Assembly (NCBI GenBank): GCA_013399115.1
Contig: VXAA01006526.1
Location: forward strand, 258,962 to 322,961
Reading direction: 5' to 3'
Source of the DNA: Anseranas semipalmata
Taxonomy: Eukaryota > Chordata > Aves > Anseriformes > Anseranatidae
DNA: 64,000 bases
The position numbers were made by a program, and so were the translations under genes. Under the pieces are notes generated by a model. It saw only the letters and a list, made by a program, of their open reading frames with translations. It had not been told where the DNA came from and did no database searches. The stretch's first letter is position 1, and each line of letters begins with the position of its first letter. Of the stretch, positions 1 to 12,730 are shown in pieces.

Positions 1-294
1 GAGCCAGGCTCTTCTCCTTGACATCCAACAACAGGACAAGGGGCAATGGGTGCAGGCTGGAACATAGAAGGTTCCACTTAAATATGAGAAGAAACTTCTT
101 CATGGTGAAGGTGACAGAGCACTGGAACAGGCTGCCCAGAGAGGTTGTGGAGTCTCCTTCTCTGGAGACATTCAAAACCCGCCTGGACGCGTTCCTGTGT
201 GACCTGATCTAGGTGTTCCTGCTCCGGCAGGGGGATTGGACTAGATGATCTTTCAAGGTCCCTTCCAATCTCTAACATTCTGTGATTCTGTGAT
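1..294 (+). mobile_element. CR1 LINE, 3'-terminal fragment (cut by window edge)
   Basis: This is the 3' end of a CR1 non-LTR retrotransposon, the dominant LINE of birds. It holds the end of ORF2, a short 3' UTR with the typical stretch around 'TTGGACTAGATGATC' and 'GGTCCCTTCCAA', and two exact copies of the octamer ATTCTGTG (277-284 and 285-292), the characteristic 3' terminus of avian CR1. The element has no poly-A tail, as expected for CR1. Its 5' part lies outside the window, so it cannot be said how long the copy is. The tail type differs from that of the two other large CR1 copies in this window, so it belongs to a different CR1 subfamily. The family assignment is secure; the subfamily is not assigned. 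Confidence 0.93.
3..212 (+). pseudogene. CR1 ORF2 C-terminal fragment (reverse-transcriptase polyprotein end)
   Basis: The frame is open from base 3 to a TAG stop at 210-212, giving about 69 residues that end in the normal C-terminus of CR1 ORF2. Visible hallmarks are the 'RTRGNG' segment, '[10 protein letters not shown]', the signature '[16 protein letters not shown]' and '[12 protein letters not shown]'. This part lies downstream of the reverse-transcriptase catalytic core. In an intact element ORF2 supplies endonuclease and reverse transcriptase for target-primed reverse transcription; here only the tail is in view. The absence of stops or frameshifts over 70 codons suggests a moderately young copy, but nothing indicates that it is expressed. 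The first in-frame ATG at 18 is internal and not a real start. Confidence 0.85.
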
Positions 295-1504
295 ACTCTG
301 CCTAATGCAGTTTTGGTTGCATCTCATCTCTTTGTACCACTACAGTTTTTCTACACAGCAAACATAAGGTTTTAAACAATCCACAGAACCCGTGTTTTCT
401 CTAGTGGCAGATGGTGCAGGATGCTGGGGTAATCTCCCCAGACTTGAGGAAGGGTGCAACAAGGCAGGAAAGATTCAGTTTTTAAAGAAATTGAATGTTT
501 GCTCACAAGTTGGCATTCTGCAAAGCTGCGTGCTGTTACTGTGACAAGTTCTTAAAACTAGAGTTAGCTAATAAAAGAATTTTATTGATTGTCATGCCAC
601 ATCAGGTCAGAAATTCATTTAGTATTTTATTGCATTCTTAGCACCAGATGTTGCAGAGGAAGGTGTGAAACTCCCGTAACAGAGAATTATGCAATAACTT
701 GCTTATGAGAGAATCTTCTTCCTACGCCCAATGCTTAATGGTTATAGCATTATTGCTCTTCTTCCTGTATACTGTCATCCTATTTAAAGTGGCTGCAGCT
801 GTTCTTTTGACATGTAACGAGCAAGTCTAGCAGTCTTTGCATGTTATTCAAATGTTATCCATGGGCAATGAGTTCCACAAGTTAACATACAGACAAACAC
901 TATTTCAATAGTTTTCTGCCTTTTCTTAAAAACCTCGTTTGATATGAACTGTGACCAAAAAAGTACCTATCCTGCACAAATCCATACTATTTTCATTGTA
1001 CATAAAGAAGAACAGGCATGCATTAGTCCCTGAATGAGAAGCCAGGTTAAAAAAACATAAAATAAAATTTCTGCAACCACTCTTGAATATCTACTAAAAA
1101 ACAGTGCTTTCATATACTTCCTGACAGAAGCTCCCTTTCAAGAAAGCTAATGAAACCGAACCCAAAGCAGATGGGAATACAATCAAGACAAATTTGTTTT
1201 CCAATTCCATTCAGTTGTTGTGGATTTTTTTTCTCCACTCTTCTACTTTCACATTCCTCATCTGTTTTATGGGTTGCTACTACTCACTCTCCCCATAGTG
1301 AAAGATCAATACATTCATATTTTTAAAGTATTTTCAGATCTCTGAGAGAAAGGGGCAACTATATCAAATTCATTTTGTGTTTATAAAAAAGAAAATTTAC
1401 TTTAAAAGTTAATTCAGTGAAGGCTTCAAAATTCAGATCAATACAGAACTGAGAACTGAATATAGTGAATCCGAATACAGCATTTTGTATGTGTTATTCG
1501 GTTT

Positions 1505-1616
1505 GGCTCTAACCCAATAAAGCACTTAAACATGTGCCTGGTTTTACACACTGTAAGTAGCCCCATTGATCTGTGAGGCACTACTCAGGGCTAAGTGCTT
1601 CACTGGACTGGGGGCC
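1505..1616. repeat. Degenerate palindromic (MITE-like) ancient sauropsid repeat
   Basis: An imperfect inverted repeat about 112 bp long. The arms share a perfect 9-bp core, AAGCACTTA (1520-1528) against TAAGTGCTT (1592-1600), and extend outward to GGCTCTAACCCAATA on the left and CACTGGACTGGGGGCC on the right with mismatches. The centre contains GTAGCCCCATTGAT. From memory of reptile and bird genomes, this resembles an old, multi-copy palindromic element built around 'AAGCACTTAAGCA' and 'CCCATTGAAGTCAATGG' blocks. The inverted repeat is seen directly; the family membership is inference. Confidence 0.6.
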
Positions 1617-3619
1617 TTTTTGCTGTGGGGCAGAAAGGGAAGTGCCCCGGCCACTAAGAAACCCAGGAATCCAATTACGTTTCTTTCCCAGTAGCTCTAC
1701 CTATGAGCTCTCTGTTTATCACCCCAACTACACTTTAGTCCACAAGCAATGCTGTTTAACTTACCAGCTTCCAAAAGGGCAGGTGTTATATGAGCATTCA
1801 TTTAGCAGCTTCAACATCCTTAAAATTAACCACTGAGTTTTCAAATGTAGGCCATGAGTAAGTATTTCAGAAAGAAAAGCTAAAACACCTCTCCCTAAAG
1901 TAAAGTCAACGGTATTCGGCTCACATTGAAATTTTTTTTTCAGTCTAGGCAGGTACAGTGAAAGACTTCACACAACAAAACTTCTCAGTGCAAAACTCCT
2001 CGCTTGCATGGATATGTTTGCAGTACTGAAACTGAAGTAACTATTTTTTAAGGGCTGATATAAGAAGTTAGCTTACCTCCTTAGAAGATCTCATGCTGTG
2101 CTTTGTGGAACAAAGTACCCTCAGTTTGGCTCCTACGTGGTTTCACAAGAGCCTTAGAAACTCTGAAAAACAAAGCACAATTACCAAAGCATTTTGCTTT
2201 ATTCAGTATTATTTTCATCTCTATTTACTCATAAGTTTAATGGAAAGCTCCAGCACTTAAAATATTGTACATTCACCAAAAGCTCTTCCCTGCCTCTTTT
2301 TTGATTCCATCATTTCAGTATGTTCACAATTAAGCCAAAACAAAGATTTTTTTTCCCCTGCACACAAAGCATAAAAATATTTACTTTACACTGTGAAAGC
2401 AGAGCTCTGTTCACATCCAAAAATTTAACCTGGGGGTATTTGCAGCAGAAACGTGTCTTTTACAATGATCCCCTTGTGTTAGAACAAACCTAGTCAGTCT
2501 AGAATCAGACTGGCTGTGGATCCCTCTGACTCTCAAGTGAAGCTCAGTGGAAAAGCAAAGATGAAAGCAAGGAAGAGGTTTTATAGTGCCTCTCGCAGCC
2601 TTTTCTTTCTCTGGCTAGAATATGATTAAAGATAACTCCCATAAACTGGGAATAGGCAACACTTCCTGGCAGCTATTTCAAATTCTGCCCTAGAGGATAA
2701 TAAAAAATAAGAAAAAATCCTCATTCTTACACAGCATTTTTTACCCACAGATTTCAAAGCCGTTTCTTGTCCCACTACTGGGGCACCCTGTATCCATGCA
2801 GAAAAGTTTTCCTCTCCTTGCTTGCTGGTACCCCCAAGTGCCCAGGGAGGGGCTGGAGGGTCTCACACACGATCGGAGGAGGAGCCTGGTGGGACCCTCT
2901 TGGCCATCATATGCCAGGGCACGTGGCACACTCACAGCTGGGCTGAGCAGAGCCTGGCAAAGTCACCCTGAGCAGGGAGCACGCTCGAGCATCACAGCAT
3001 CACTGTTCTCACTCTATTACAGCTACAGCAATGACTAGTGGAGTCTCCAAGACAGAAATCTTTTTTTCATCATATTATATTGCAATTCCTTTTTCATCTG
3101 TCTTCTTCACTTCTAAATCAATTCTCACTCAATGTATTTTTTTCCTTTGTTTCATTAACTGATGGTTTTAAGGACTCTCAGTGTTGCATAGTTAATAACT
3201 TTTCTGTAGCTTGACTTTTTTCCATCAGTTCACATTTCCAAACCAATTATTTCCTTGTTGTTTTCCAATGGTTATTAAAAGGTAGAAAAATCCAGTTTAA
3301 CCCAGTCTAGCATCTGAGGGATGCATCTATATGCTAATTACTTTTCCAGTTTGCTAGCAGAAAACTCTGCATGATAGAAAGGACTATTTTCTACAATTAT
3401 CAAGGACCAGATTTTTAGCTGTAGTTCAGTGCTTAGAGATGTATAAGTTCCTAGTGGGGTTTTAAGAAGTGCCTAAGATGTAAATCCTATTGAAATCAGT
3501 GTGATCGAAATAGGGGAATACCTCAGAGCATACCTGAATACCTTTAAGAACCTAGCTCTACAAGATGCAAAAATTGGGTTTAAAAAGAGAAAAAAACACA
3601 ACTTTTTTGTTTATTTGTA

Positions 3620-3665
3620 AAGAAAAAACAAAAAAACAAAAACAAAAAACAAAAACAAAAAAAAC
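3620..3665 (+). repeat. A-rich simple repeat, (CAAAAA)n-like
   Basis: Runs of four to eight A separated by single C bases. A low-complexity tract with no LINE or SINE body recognised on its 5' side. Confidence 0.85.
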
Positions 3666-5315
3666 ATTTAGTAATATAATGAGGAAGTTAAATTTTTAAA
3701 TTAGTGGGGTATTTTTTTCTTCAGTTAATTACATTTTAGGTTCATCAGCAGGATTGATTTGCTTTTCAATTATTCAGTTCATGGTGCATTCAGACAAGTG
3801 ACTTCAGCTAACCAATAAAAGATGAAAATATTTCATTATTGCCATGGCCAAAATAAACTTTTTCCTGTTTTTTGTTTTCTCCTCCTTTTTTCTTAAACAA
3901 CACTTACATTATTCTTAGAAAGGATAATAACCTGCGAGCTAAATAAAGTGATACTGTTTTCCTCTATTACCAGGAGAACTACAGAAAATGCATTTTCAAT
4001 TGCAAACTGGCTTTTTTTCTTGCTGTCTATATCGTTTCTGGTATTCATCCAGCTGTGTTTCCAAACGGGCTTAAATGGTTTTGATACCTCAATGACACTG
4101 ACTCCTTTCTGTGCAGGATGCTCCAAGGCTGAAGTCATGGCCAGGCTTCCTGCCTGTTCACTCTGCTTAATTGGAAAGGCACCCTAAGCACCTGCTCTGG
4201 CAGATTTTATTTGTCCCATCCACTCCTGCCATGATATCACCTGAGCAACCTCAGACAGGTGAAAACAGCTTGAGGTCCTTCTCAGAAAGGCCCTAATAGC
4301 TCAGCGGGAAATGGTTTGCAGGTGGCCTGACTTCCAGTGGGCTCAGGTGGATTCAGCATTTGTACCCAAAGCATTGGAGCTCAGGAGAGGACAGAAATGC
4401 AGATTACTCCAGACACCAACCATGTTTTTATAACTAGAGTTTGGAGATTAACTCTCCTAGCTGCTTAGAGGAGGTTACTTTCTATTACCTCACTCTTTAC
4501 TGCCCTTGAAAACTGGGCTATGGGTAAAATTTTAACAAGAGGCTCCATATGAATTTTCAGAAGTGACATGTAGCCCAGAGTCTAGCATCCCCAAATGTGT
4601 AGGTGTTACATTAAGACAGATACCCAAATACCTGCTGGATCTGGGTCTTCAAAAACAGTTTGTCCAATTTTAGAAATGGTGTGCAAAGTGCAGCTTGCTA
4701 GAGCTGGGATCATCTCTCAAACACATTTTGTCTGAGTCATCTGAACCTGACCTCCTGCCTTCTACTATATGGAAAATTTTAAAATAATTTTAACCTGAAG
4801 GATAAATGTCACATCAAGATTAGCAAGGTATTGAGATAAAGTTTAAGGCCTCACTCTGTGGTTTTATTTCACTCTAGGACACTGACCATGCATCTCTTAA
4901 GGCTACCATCTCACAGCCTTAGAAGTGCAGCAGAGCAAAAACAGAGGAAAAATCAGCAGAGTGGTTCACTGCTTGTTTATCTGATTCATCCCTTATTCCA
5001 CAACTCGTATTTATTTCTTCCCTAGAAATATTGCAAACTTGCTTAAGGACAGGATGTCTCAAGGTCTGGTAATGGGATTTTTAGCCTTTCACACCCAGCT
5101 CATTTATCTGAACATGGGTAGGTCTCCAGGTCAGTGAGTTGTTACCCACTGACTCTCATCCAGTGGCCTCTGAAAAACAAATGAGCAACTTTCACACAGT
5201 GGATGGTTCTCTACCTGAAAGTTATCTGCCAAAAGGGGATAGTAACAGAAGAAAAAACATAACTACACACAGGTAGAGCCAAAATTTCTTTATGAGCCCC
5301 CCCCGCTCCGCCCCT

Positions 5316-5359
5316 NNNNNNNNNNNNNNNNNNNNNNNNNNNNNNNNNNNNNNNNNNNN
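5316..5359. other. Assembly gap (44 N)
   Basis: Forty-four undetermined bases. The left flank is an unusual C-rich tract (CCCCCCCCGCTCCGCCCCT, about 5297-5315) in otherwise AT-rich DNA, so the missing piece is probably GC-rich or repetitive. The true length may differ from 44. Confidence 0.99.
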
Positions 5360-7570
5360 GATTTTTCTCCTGACACTCCTGAGTGATGCTGGTAGCGAGA
5401 TTTGAAGATGCCAGAACCAACCAGCCCATCTCTTCCGGAGAGAGAGAGATTTTACTGACTCTGCACTGAATTAGATTTCTGCTGGGCTTGCTCAGTACAG
5501 TTAGCAATAGATTTGGGATAAAATAGGAATTCCCATCCTTTAAAGAAAATTCCAACATTGTGAAATAAAAACTTTGAAAGATCAATAAAATCCAATATTG
5601 TGTCTAAGAAATACTTTTTTATAATACTGAACACTAAAAAATAAAAAATCATAAGCTATATATATATACACACATACCCACTCACAAAAATAGCTGAATA
5701 TCATCTTAAATTGAGGGTGTAAAAGAGTAAGCAATAAAACCATAATGATATAGACAAAGAAAGCTCAGGAAAGATATTTCTTTTTGCTTAAGTTTCCCTC
5801 TCCCCCTCATTAAAAACATTCCGAGCAGCTCTACCAGGTCCAGACCTTAAAAGCGAAATTTTAACAGATTGAAAGGTGAGTCAAGAGTGCAGGAGCTGAA
5901 CTAGCTCCTACTCCTAGCTGCAAGTCTTACCTTTTGCTTTTCTCCAGTTCCTCGCTTCCCATGTGGCAAAAACATGGTTTAGCCCAGTCTAGAGCCTTCC
6001 AGAAGAAATGAAATTTTACTATTTATGCTATTTCATAGGTCAAGGATTAAACCATAGTCTAACAAATAAATACATCTGTCACACCTACACTGCTGCTGAA
6101 AGCAACCATTGCGCTTACAGGATGGTTTCGGAAGGCCACCACAGGCATCCTTCAGCAAGGCCACCCCGTCCCTGCCCCTGTTCCCGGTGCTTTGAGAGTG
6201 CTCCGCGGGGACCCGCCAGAGGCAGGCACCCCAGCACGACGGTGCAGGCGCTTCTGGCCATCCCACACAGAAAACCGCCTTACTTCTTCCAGAGCTTCTA
6301 CCTCACCAGCCCAGGGGCTGGCTCTACTCTTAAGACGGTTCCTTCAGCAAAATGGCATGCTCTAATTAACCAGTTTAGTACTATGTGCTTCCAGATCGAG
6401 AGACTATACGTATCTGGTTGTCAAATGCCATCCCCTGTTGGAGTGCGCTCTTAAAATCCTTAGGCAAATCTGGCCTATAGAGGAAGGCAGTGCTACCCTG
6501 AAATGGATGCTCTCAGACCACCACGCCAGCTGCTGCCTTTGGACTACGCTCCTGCACCTCGGGGTGCCCGCCCGTGGGCCAGCCAGCACCAAGGGGAACG
6601 AGCCAGCACTCGAGGAACAGATGCAACACCCGTTCATACCTCGGTAATAAACACCCTGGAGCGCAGGCAAGCGAGGATCCTTATGAATCACCAAAAACGA
6701 TGACTTCAGCCAACACAATAAAATAAAGTAAAACACAAAAAACAACCAACACCCCAAACCACACCCACTCCAGATGAAACCCAGTAAGCACACCATAACA
6801 GAATAGCCTCCAAGAACTGCTGAAGAGCAGAAGCATCCAGAAACTGCTTTAAAACATTTCATTGAAATTGATGATTATCAAAAGCAGCATGCAAACACAC
6901 GCAAAAGACAAACTCAGAGAGTAAGATTCATAATGCTAAGGGATACATAGGAAAAACAACCTCACCAGAGAGGTTGCTTTTATGGCACATTACTTTGCCC
7001 CCCATTTCTCAGTTTCCACTATGCCCTAATTGTTCCACAGATGTGAATTAGATAATCTCTAATGATCTCATTGATTAGCATATTTAAATTATTTATTATC
7101 ACCTGATAGTTGAAGTTTGATGTTTTTGTTTCAGACCTCAAAAAGTTCTCGTATGACACAAAATGTGCCCATTTTTTTCCCACAGATAAATGAGCAAGTT
7201 TATAAAAATATATCTCTAGGTCACCATGCCTGTATCAATGCCAATAAAACAAAAACAGCAGGTTATATGTTTGATCGTTTTTCATTTGTAATTAGCACAA
7301 ATCAGATGCAAGCCTGATTGATAATTGCATGTACAAATTGCATGATTTGCTCTGCTTGCGTACACACCTAACTTTCATGCCTCCTGTGAGTACAATAACA
7401 CTTAATAAGATTTACTGCATATCACATCGCTGTGTCTGAAGAATAGTGCAGCATGCTACTTATTCGATGTATACAGAAAGTCTTCCTAGGAGAATGAACG
7501 CTGAATATTTAGTATCATGCATTATACAAGACAATATTTTATTAGATATCTAGGTATTTTCTTTGGTTCA
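5360..7570. other. Non-coding unique sequence with a GC-rich patch
   Basis: No gene recognised. A short TA/CA microsatellite lies at about 5656-5676. The stretch 6130-6660 is richer in GC and CpG than its surroundings and is open over about 150 codons on each strand in overlapping frames. Neither translation shows a domain, a signal peptide or a splice structure I recognise, so I do not call a gene. Confidence 0.65.
7010..7350. other. AT-rich candidate conserved non-coding element
   Basis: A repeat-free AT-rich block with many TAAT/ATTA cores and a direct repeat of AATTGCATG (7323-7331 and 7336-7344, 13 bp apart). The texture resembles vertebrate developmental enhancers bound by homeodomain or POU proteins. 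This is inference from composition only; no alignment was available. Confidence 0.25.
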
Positions 7571-7640
7571 CTAGAACTTGTAGAATTGCAAAATAACTTG
7601 GCAGAAGGGAACTCTGGATGTCATCCAGTCCAACCCCCTA
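7571..7640 (-). mobile_element. Short, old CR1 3'-end fragment (antisense)
   Basis: On the + strand the block contains GGCAGAAGGGAACTCTGGAT followed by TCATCCAGTCCAACCCCCTA. This is the reverse complement of the CR1 3' terminus, whose sense strand reads GTTGGACTGGATGATC and CCCTTCCAA. The flanking AGAATTGCAAAATAA is a decayed version of the octamer-tail side. Only about 70 bp are left and divergence is clear, so it is an old copy. Confidence 0.7.
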
Positions 7641-10492
7641 CCTTCCTCTGGAAACGTTTAATGTATATCGCTGCAGTATGTGCGCATGGAGACGGTGCAG
7701 ATGCATGGCCGGTGCATGATGCAAGAATCCAGTCCCGTGTCGCTTACAGTGTTAAAATAAAGAAAGAAAAGACAATTGCTTTTAAAAAATATTCTGTAGC
7801 TGCATAAATTTTCATTCCTGAAAGCACAGGCTAAAGGCAGGGATAAAATGAGGTTCTCACTGGAAATATCTGACAGCTTAAGTTTCACAGCTTTCTATAC
7901 TCTGCATCACTACAAATCTGTGTGCTTTGGATACTTCTGTTTATTTGTTTAGGTTAAACCAATTCTTAGCACATTCAGCTATACAGAAATAATCTCAATT
8001 TTAACCTTAAAAATATATTCAGGTTGAGATGCAACATTAGTTCCGCAGGTTTTAAATGGTATTTTGAGCTAACCCAATAAAGTTTTCTTGTGTAATGATA
8101 AGAAACAATATCTAGCTGATACCTGGCTTGTACACAGGGCATTTCACATCCCAGAAGGTAAAGGCCTCGGACCACTGGTGTGCAGGAGTTGAGGCATCTC
8201 TCCCATAAATCAGGCAATTAATTTCCTTCTAACAAGCCCTGAGTAGAGCTCTGTAAATCATTCACTGATACTGTCTGGCACAGCTAGGGATTTGGTACAG
8301 GGAACGCAGATCCGCAGGCACCAAGGACGGAATGCACGGCTGCACAGAGGGGCAGGGCAGTGCCCCTGCCAGCAGTTTTGGGGCTCTCTTCTGGCATCCC
8401 TTCATGCTCTGCACTTTAGGAATAGCCCAAAGCCCATCAGATGAGCAATTTGTATGTAGCATTGCATGTCTCTTCTGCCAAAACATGATTCCAGATATGC
8501 TGTGGCTGGGGGCCAGCTTCACCCTGAAAGCAGCAAGAATCCCCAGCACCCAGTAATGACCACAGAGAGAAACTGCCAAATTCTGCAGAGCCGTCAGCCT
8601 CTTTTAGGCGAAAGTCCCCTTGCTGTGAGAGCACAGAGCACTGCTTTGGGCTGAAACTGGATGTTTTGATTTGCACTGAGCAGTCCACTGCTGAAACACC
8701 GGTGACACTAAGGTCAGCAATGGGTATCCGGATGGAAGTGCTACAGCAGGTCCAGCGCCTGCAGCAATCAGATCGTGCTCGTGTGGGCCTAAGGTGAGTG
8801 AAAAGCCAATTTAGCAGTATTTCAGCACTGTAACATCCGAGCAAAACTGTGTGCTGCTGAACAGCCATCTCAATAACAAGTCATGCTTGGGGTGGGGTAA
8901 GCGTGTGGGTGGGGATGAGAAAGAATAGGTCTTTGTCAGTGATCACGCCAGGGCTCCAGATCAAAACATTCTTCAGCCTCGGAGGGGATTCACCATCCAA
9001 ACTTCGATGCAAACCTGAATCTCATTGCTACTCCTCTCAGGGCACTGAGCTAAATCAAATTCCCATGCGCGAGACTGAAACACGAATCCCAATTGCATCG
9101 CTTGGCCCCATCTCTAATTTGTAATATTATCAGTAATAAGATTTCCAAGGAAAAGTGAAGGGGCATCACACATCTGTCACCCTGTACATAAAACATGTCG
9201 GACCAAATTTGTGCATTTACATTTCACTATCGAAGCCTACAGAGAAATGTTGATTTAAGCAGTAGGGGCTCTGTGCCTATGTCTCCCTGTAGATATGCAC
9301 GTTGTCTGTGTGCCAAAGCCAGAAATAAAGTCTTAGGGTTATTGAGGCAGAGGAAGCTATTGAGCTCAAGAGAAATTGGAAGAAGCTCGAATCCCAGTGT
9401 TTTTACTGGGATTTCTTTCATACTAATGAAGGCTTTTGCATTAAAGATTTTCCATACAAAGGGGTGGCCAGGCAGGATACACAAGTGTGCATGCATGTGT
9501 GCGAGGGAGGAGAGGAGCAGACATAAATGCAAGTAGCTTTACGCTAAAATTAAACCAGGCTTCTCCATAAAACAGATGTTATGGTTCTCTTTAAAAAAAA
9601 ATAATTAAATTAGCAGCGAACAGAAATGTTCGGGAGAAGGAATTTGGGGCTGAGATTTTGGCATTAGTAATTCCCTATACTTAATCCATAAAAGTTTTCT
9701 TTTATGTTTACAGAAGGGGGTTAAAAAAAGAAGCAAGGCTGTTACTAAAGGATTTTAAGATACAGTGGAGATGTGAAAGGCACAGAAGATTTTCATTTCC
9801 TGTGTTATAGGGTGCAAATAATATCAGTATGAAAAACCTGGCAGGAAGATTTAAGATAGCAGTTTTTACATTGATAAGTATTTGTTCATTTCCTGACAAC
9901 AAAAAATATAAATCTCTTCAGAAATTAAATACCCTGGCTTGTTGAAGCACTTTTGTGGCGTTCTGTGGTAGACTGGCTTCCTTTCATTGGAAATCCACAG
10001 CTAGAATAATAATCACAGCATCAGTTATTATACTTGTATCAGTTCTGTGCGGCAAGAGGCTAATACAGTGTATGGCCGAATTCTCCTACTTTTGTGTCAC
10101 TTATTTTCTCTGTGGGCCAGATTTGCATTTTAATGGAAGTAGTTTATAGACTTCTTTGCTGCCTTCATAGTGCCACAAGTGGCATCATTAAGTGAGTTAA
10201 GCCGGATTAATGCTGATAGTAAAGTCAGATAATACAATAACAGAGGCCTTCATTTCCATTTGGATTAGGTGAAGAGAGCAGGCCTGTCTGGTGCAGGGTG
10301 ATAATTTGTAAGCGCGATATGTTGTACTTGAGAGGATAAGATTAAATTTAGTGGGTTTAACTGTCATCCCAGTAAGTCAATTACTTCATCTTTTCAGGCT
10401 TTGAATTTCTTTTATAAATAAAATAAATGGAATATTGAGCTGCTCCACAGCCATTTCGAGCTTCCATGAAGAAGAATTACACATGCTGGGCC

Positions 10493-10507
10493 AAAAAAAA
10501 AAAAAAA
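10493..10507 (+). repeat. Poly-A tract
   Basis: Fifteen A bases followed by a short GA-rich run (CCAGAGAGAGAG). No SINE or processed-pseudogene body is recognised upstream. Confidence 0.9.
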
Positions 10508-12589
10508 CCAGAGAGAGAGGGGAGGGGAAAAGGGGCTTCTGATTCGGCTCCATAAACAAAATGCGAACTGCATTCAAGTGCCAGCATGGCAACAGCTCAG
10601 GAATATTGTCCGTCTCTCATATCACAAGCATGACAGATTCCATTGTGACTTTAGTTTATCCATAATAGGAAATATTTATGTTGTGCCTGGCCTTTTCTAT
10701 TTGTATCTAGTAGATTGTAGAAGGAATACACTAAAATACTGATCCCTGCTATCATTTAACTCTTTTACTTTTTTTCCTCTGCTTGCTATCTCCTGTATAT
10801 TTAATGCTTACACATTGCTGCCGAGAGAGTCTCAAATGAAAATAAATAAAGGAGATCTGTTTGATTTGGATCCGTATCAGATAAAACCTGTTTTAATTCT
10901 CCTGTCTTCTCTCCCCGCCTCCACCCCATTTGGACACCAAATCCCTGCAATGACATTTCTTGGGCATGAAGAGTTTGACAACACGCTTTCTGTAAATTAG
11001 ATAGAGATAGATAAGCACCAACATCTTCATTTCTAGCCACAGACCCAGACTGAATACAGGTAATGTCAAGGGATGGTAGGCATGTCAACAAGGGAGTGCT
11101 TATCCATAACAGGAGATGATTTCAGAAGCCCCCAAACTCAAGATCCTTTCATAACATCATTTATAAGCACTTAGCTCTCTCCTGTGGCTCCTGCTGTGGA
11201 GCATTATCACATGCAGGGCGAAAGAAACCTCTGCTATTCTCTCTAAAGCTCTTGTTAAAGCTCCACATGGCAATGAACTGAAGTCTTAAGGCCTGGTGTT
11301 GCAAGGTGCTGGGCACGCTTACCTCCCACTGATGCTGAGGAAGAGCTGGCATTAATCTCCTGGGAGGAAGGACATAGCTAAAGGCTAAGGCTCTTCATTC
11401 CCATAAGAACGTTTGGTAGCATGTACCATTAGCTAATTCAGCCAAATGAGCATCCCAAGGCCCTGGCATTAAAGGAAACTTCACAGAAGATGCTCAGCAG
11501 AGTGCAGGACTAAATCCACTGTATGAACCCAAATACCTCAAAAAGGCAGAGCACCTGGAGAGCCAACCGAGAGTGAAGGATAGATCTAGAGAGGTCTGCC
11601 TCGGATGTGTCACTACAGGGTGAAAGACAGCCTTCTGGGTCAATGTGGAGAGGATAACTATGTATTTTGACACTTATTCTGTGCCAAGGAACAAGATTTT
11701 TTCCACACAATTAAACTGACAAATATCGTAAGTAAATGACTATGGGCATTTATGGTATGTGTGCCTCTCCTTTATGCAGATATATATCACATACAGCTCC
11801 CCAAAAGTCAGGGGAATCAGCCAACAAAACCTGTAAGGCAAAGGTCCTTTCATGATACAAAGCTATACGAAATAAAATGGGATCTACCAAATCACAGAAT
11901 TTGTATCTTCAGTGGAAGGCACTGTTTAACATACAAAGGTTCCTCTGTACGTAGGAGATATTTAGCAAAGGAAGTTGTGTTCTGAAAAGTGTTAAGTAAT
12001 TTCAATTTCGTAATTTCATGCCACAGTTTGATGGTCAATTTGACTTTCAGGTATCTTAAAAACTGACTAGCCTCTTTAAATTTTTCTTAATAGCTGACAT
12101 TTACATCTTCCCATCTCTTGTTTTTGGATGATTTCTATAATTACTTATATAAAGATACTAAATGACTTTAATATTCAAAGGTTTGATTTGCTGATATATG
12201 GACTCTATAAACAAAATCCCAACCCTGAGTGTTCTTACAGATATCAGTCTCCCATTTTCTCTCAAATTAGCAATGTCACGCAAGCTTTGAGAGGCTGTAA
12301 TTACAACCTCAACAGAGCAGAAAAGCCCCAGCAGCCAGCCAGCCTCATTCTGCTCAGCAATGAGTCTTCCCTTGTCTTTAACACTGGGGAGTTCTTCCTT
12401 CTTGCATCGGAGTGTTGTGACTGTGATCCAAATTCTGCCTTTTTTTGGACCCAGCAACACCACCGTTCTTCTTGTACAAATGTCAGCATGGCAGAATTTG
12501 ACCAGCTTGGCTTTAATCCGCCTTGATTTGTCACACAGTTCTGCCAGTTGAGTTCCTTAGATGGTATGGAAAATGGGTGCTGCTTCTCT

Positions 12590-12730
12590 CCAGAACGCAC
12601 GTTAGCGCGCTAGCACGGCCCCTGGACAGTCCCGCTTGCATTAACAAAGAGCACGAAAGCTCAGCGTGTTTGTCCCAGCCAGCTGGGTACCAGTCTCTAG
12701 CTGCCGGGTTCGCTCGCTGGGTCAGGGCAA
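12590..12730. other. Small CpG-rich pocket
   Basis: About 11 CpG in 140 bp by hand count, including the palindrome TAGCGCGCTA. The surrounding DNA is CpG-poor. It is too short for a conventional CpG island and no first exon is visible next to it. Confidence 0.4.

Larger units (their letters stand above)
295..5315. other. Non-coding unique sequence, no gene seen
   Basis: AT-rich sequence without a recognisable exon. It contains an old palindromic repeat (1505-1616), an A-rich simple repeat (3620-3665) and a modestly GC-rich stretch around 2820-3000 whose short frames lie on both strands and resemble nothing. The right end runs into a C-rich tract directly before an assembly gap. Confidence 0.7.

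Noticed and set aside
5211..5585. 124-codon frame across the assembly gap
   Set aside because: It spans 44 unknown bases, so the frame is not real evidence.
6008..6862. Frames of about 150 codons on both strands (6008-6454 + and 6404-6862 -)
   Set aside because: They reflect a local GC-rich patch with few stops. The products look random and the - strand one contains cysteine/phenylalanine runs from T-rich DNA.
8437..8868. 143-codon frame on the - strand
   Set aside because: Overlaps frames on both strands; no recognisable domain or splice structure.
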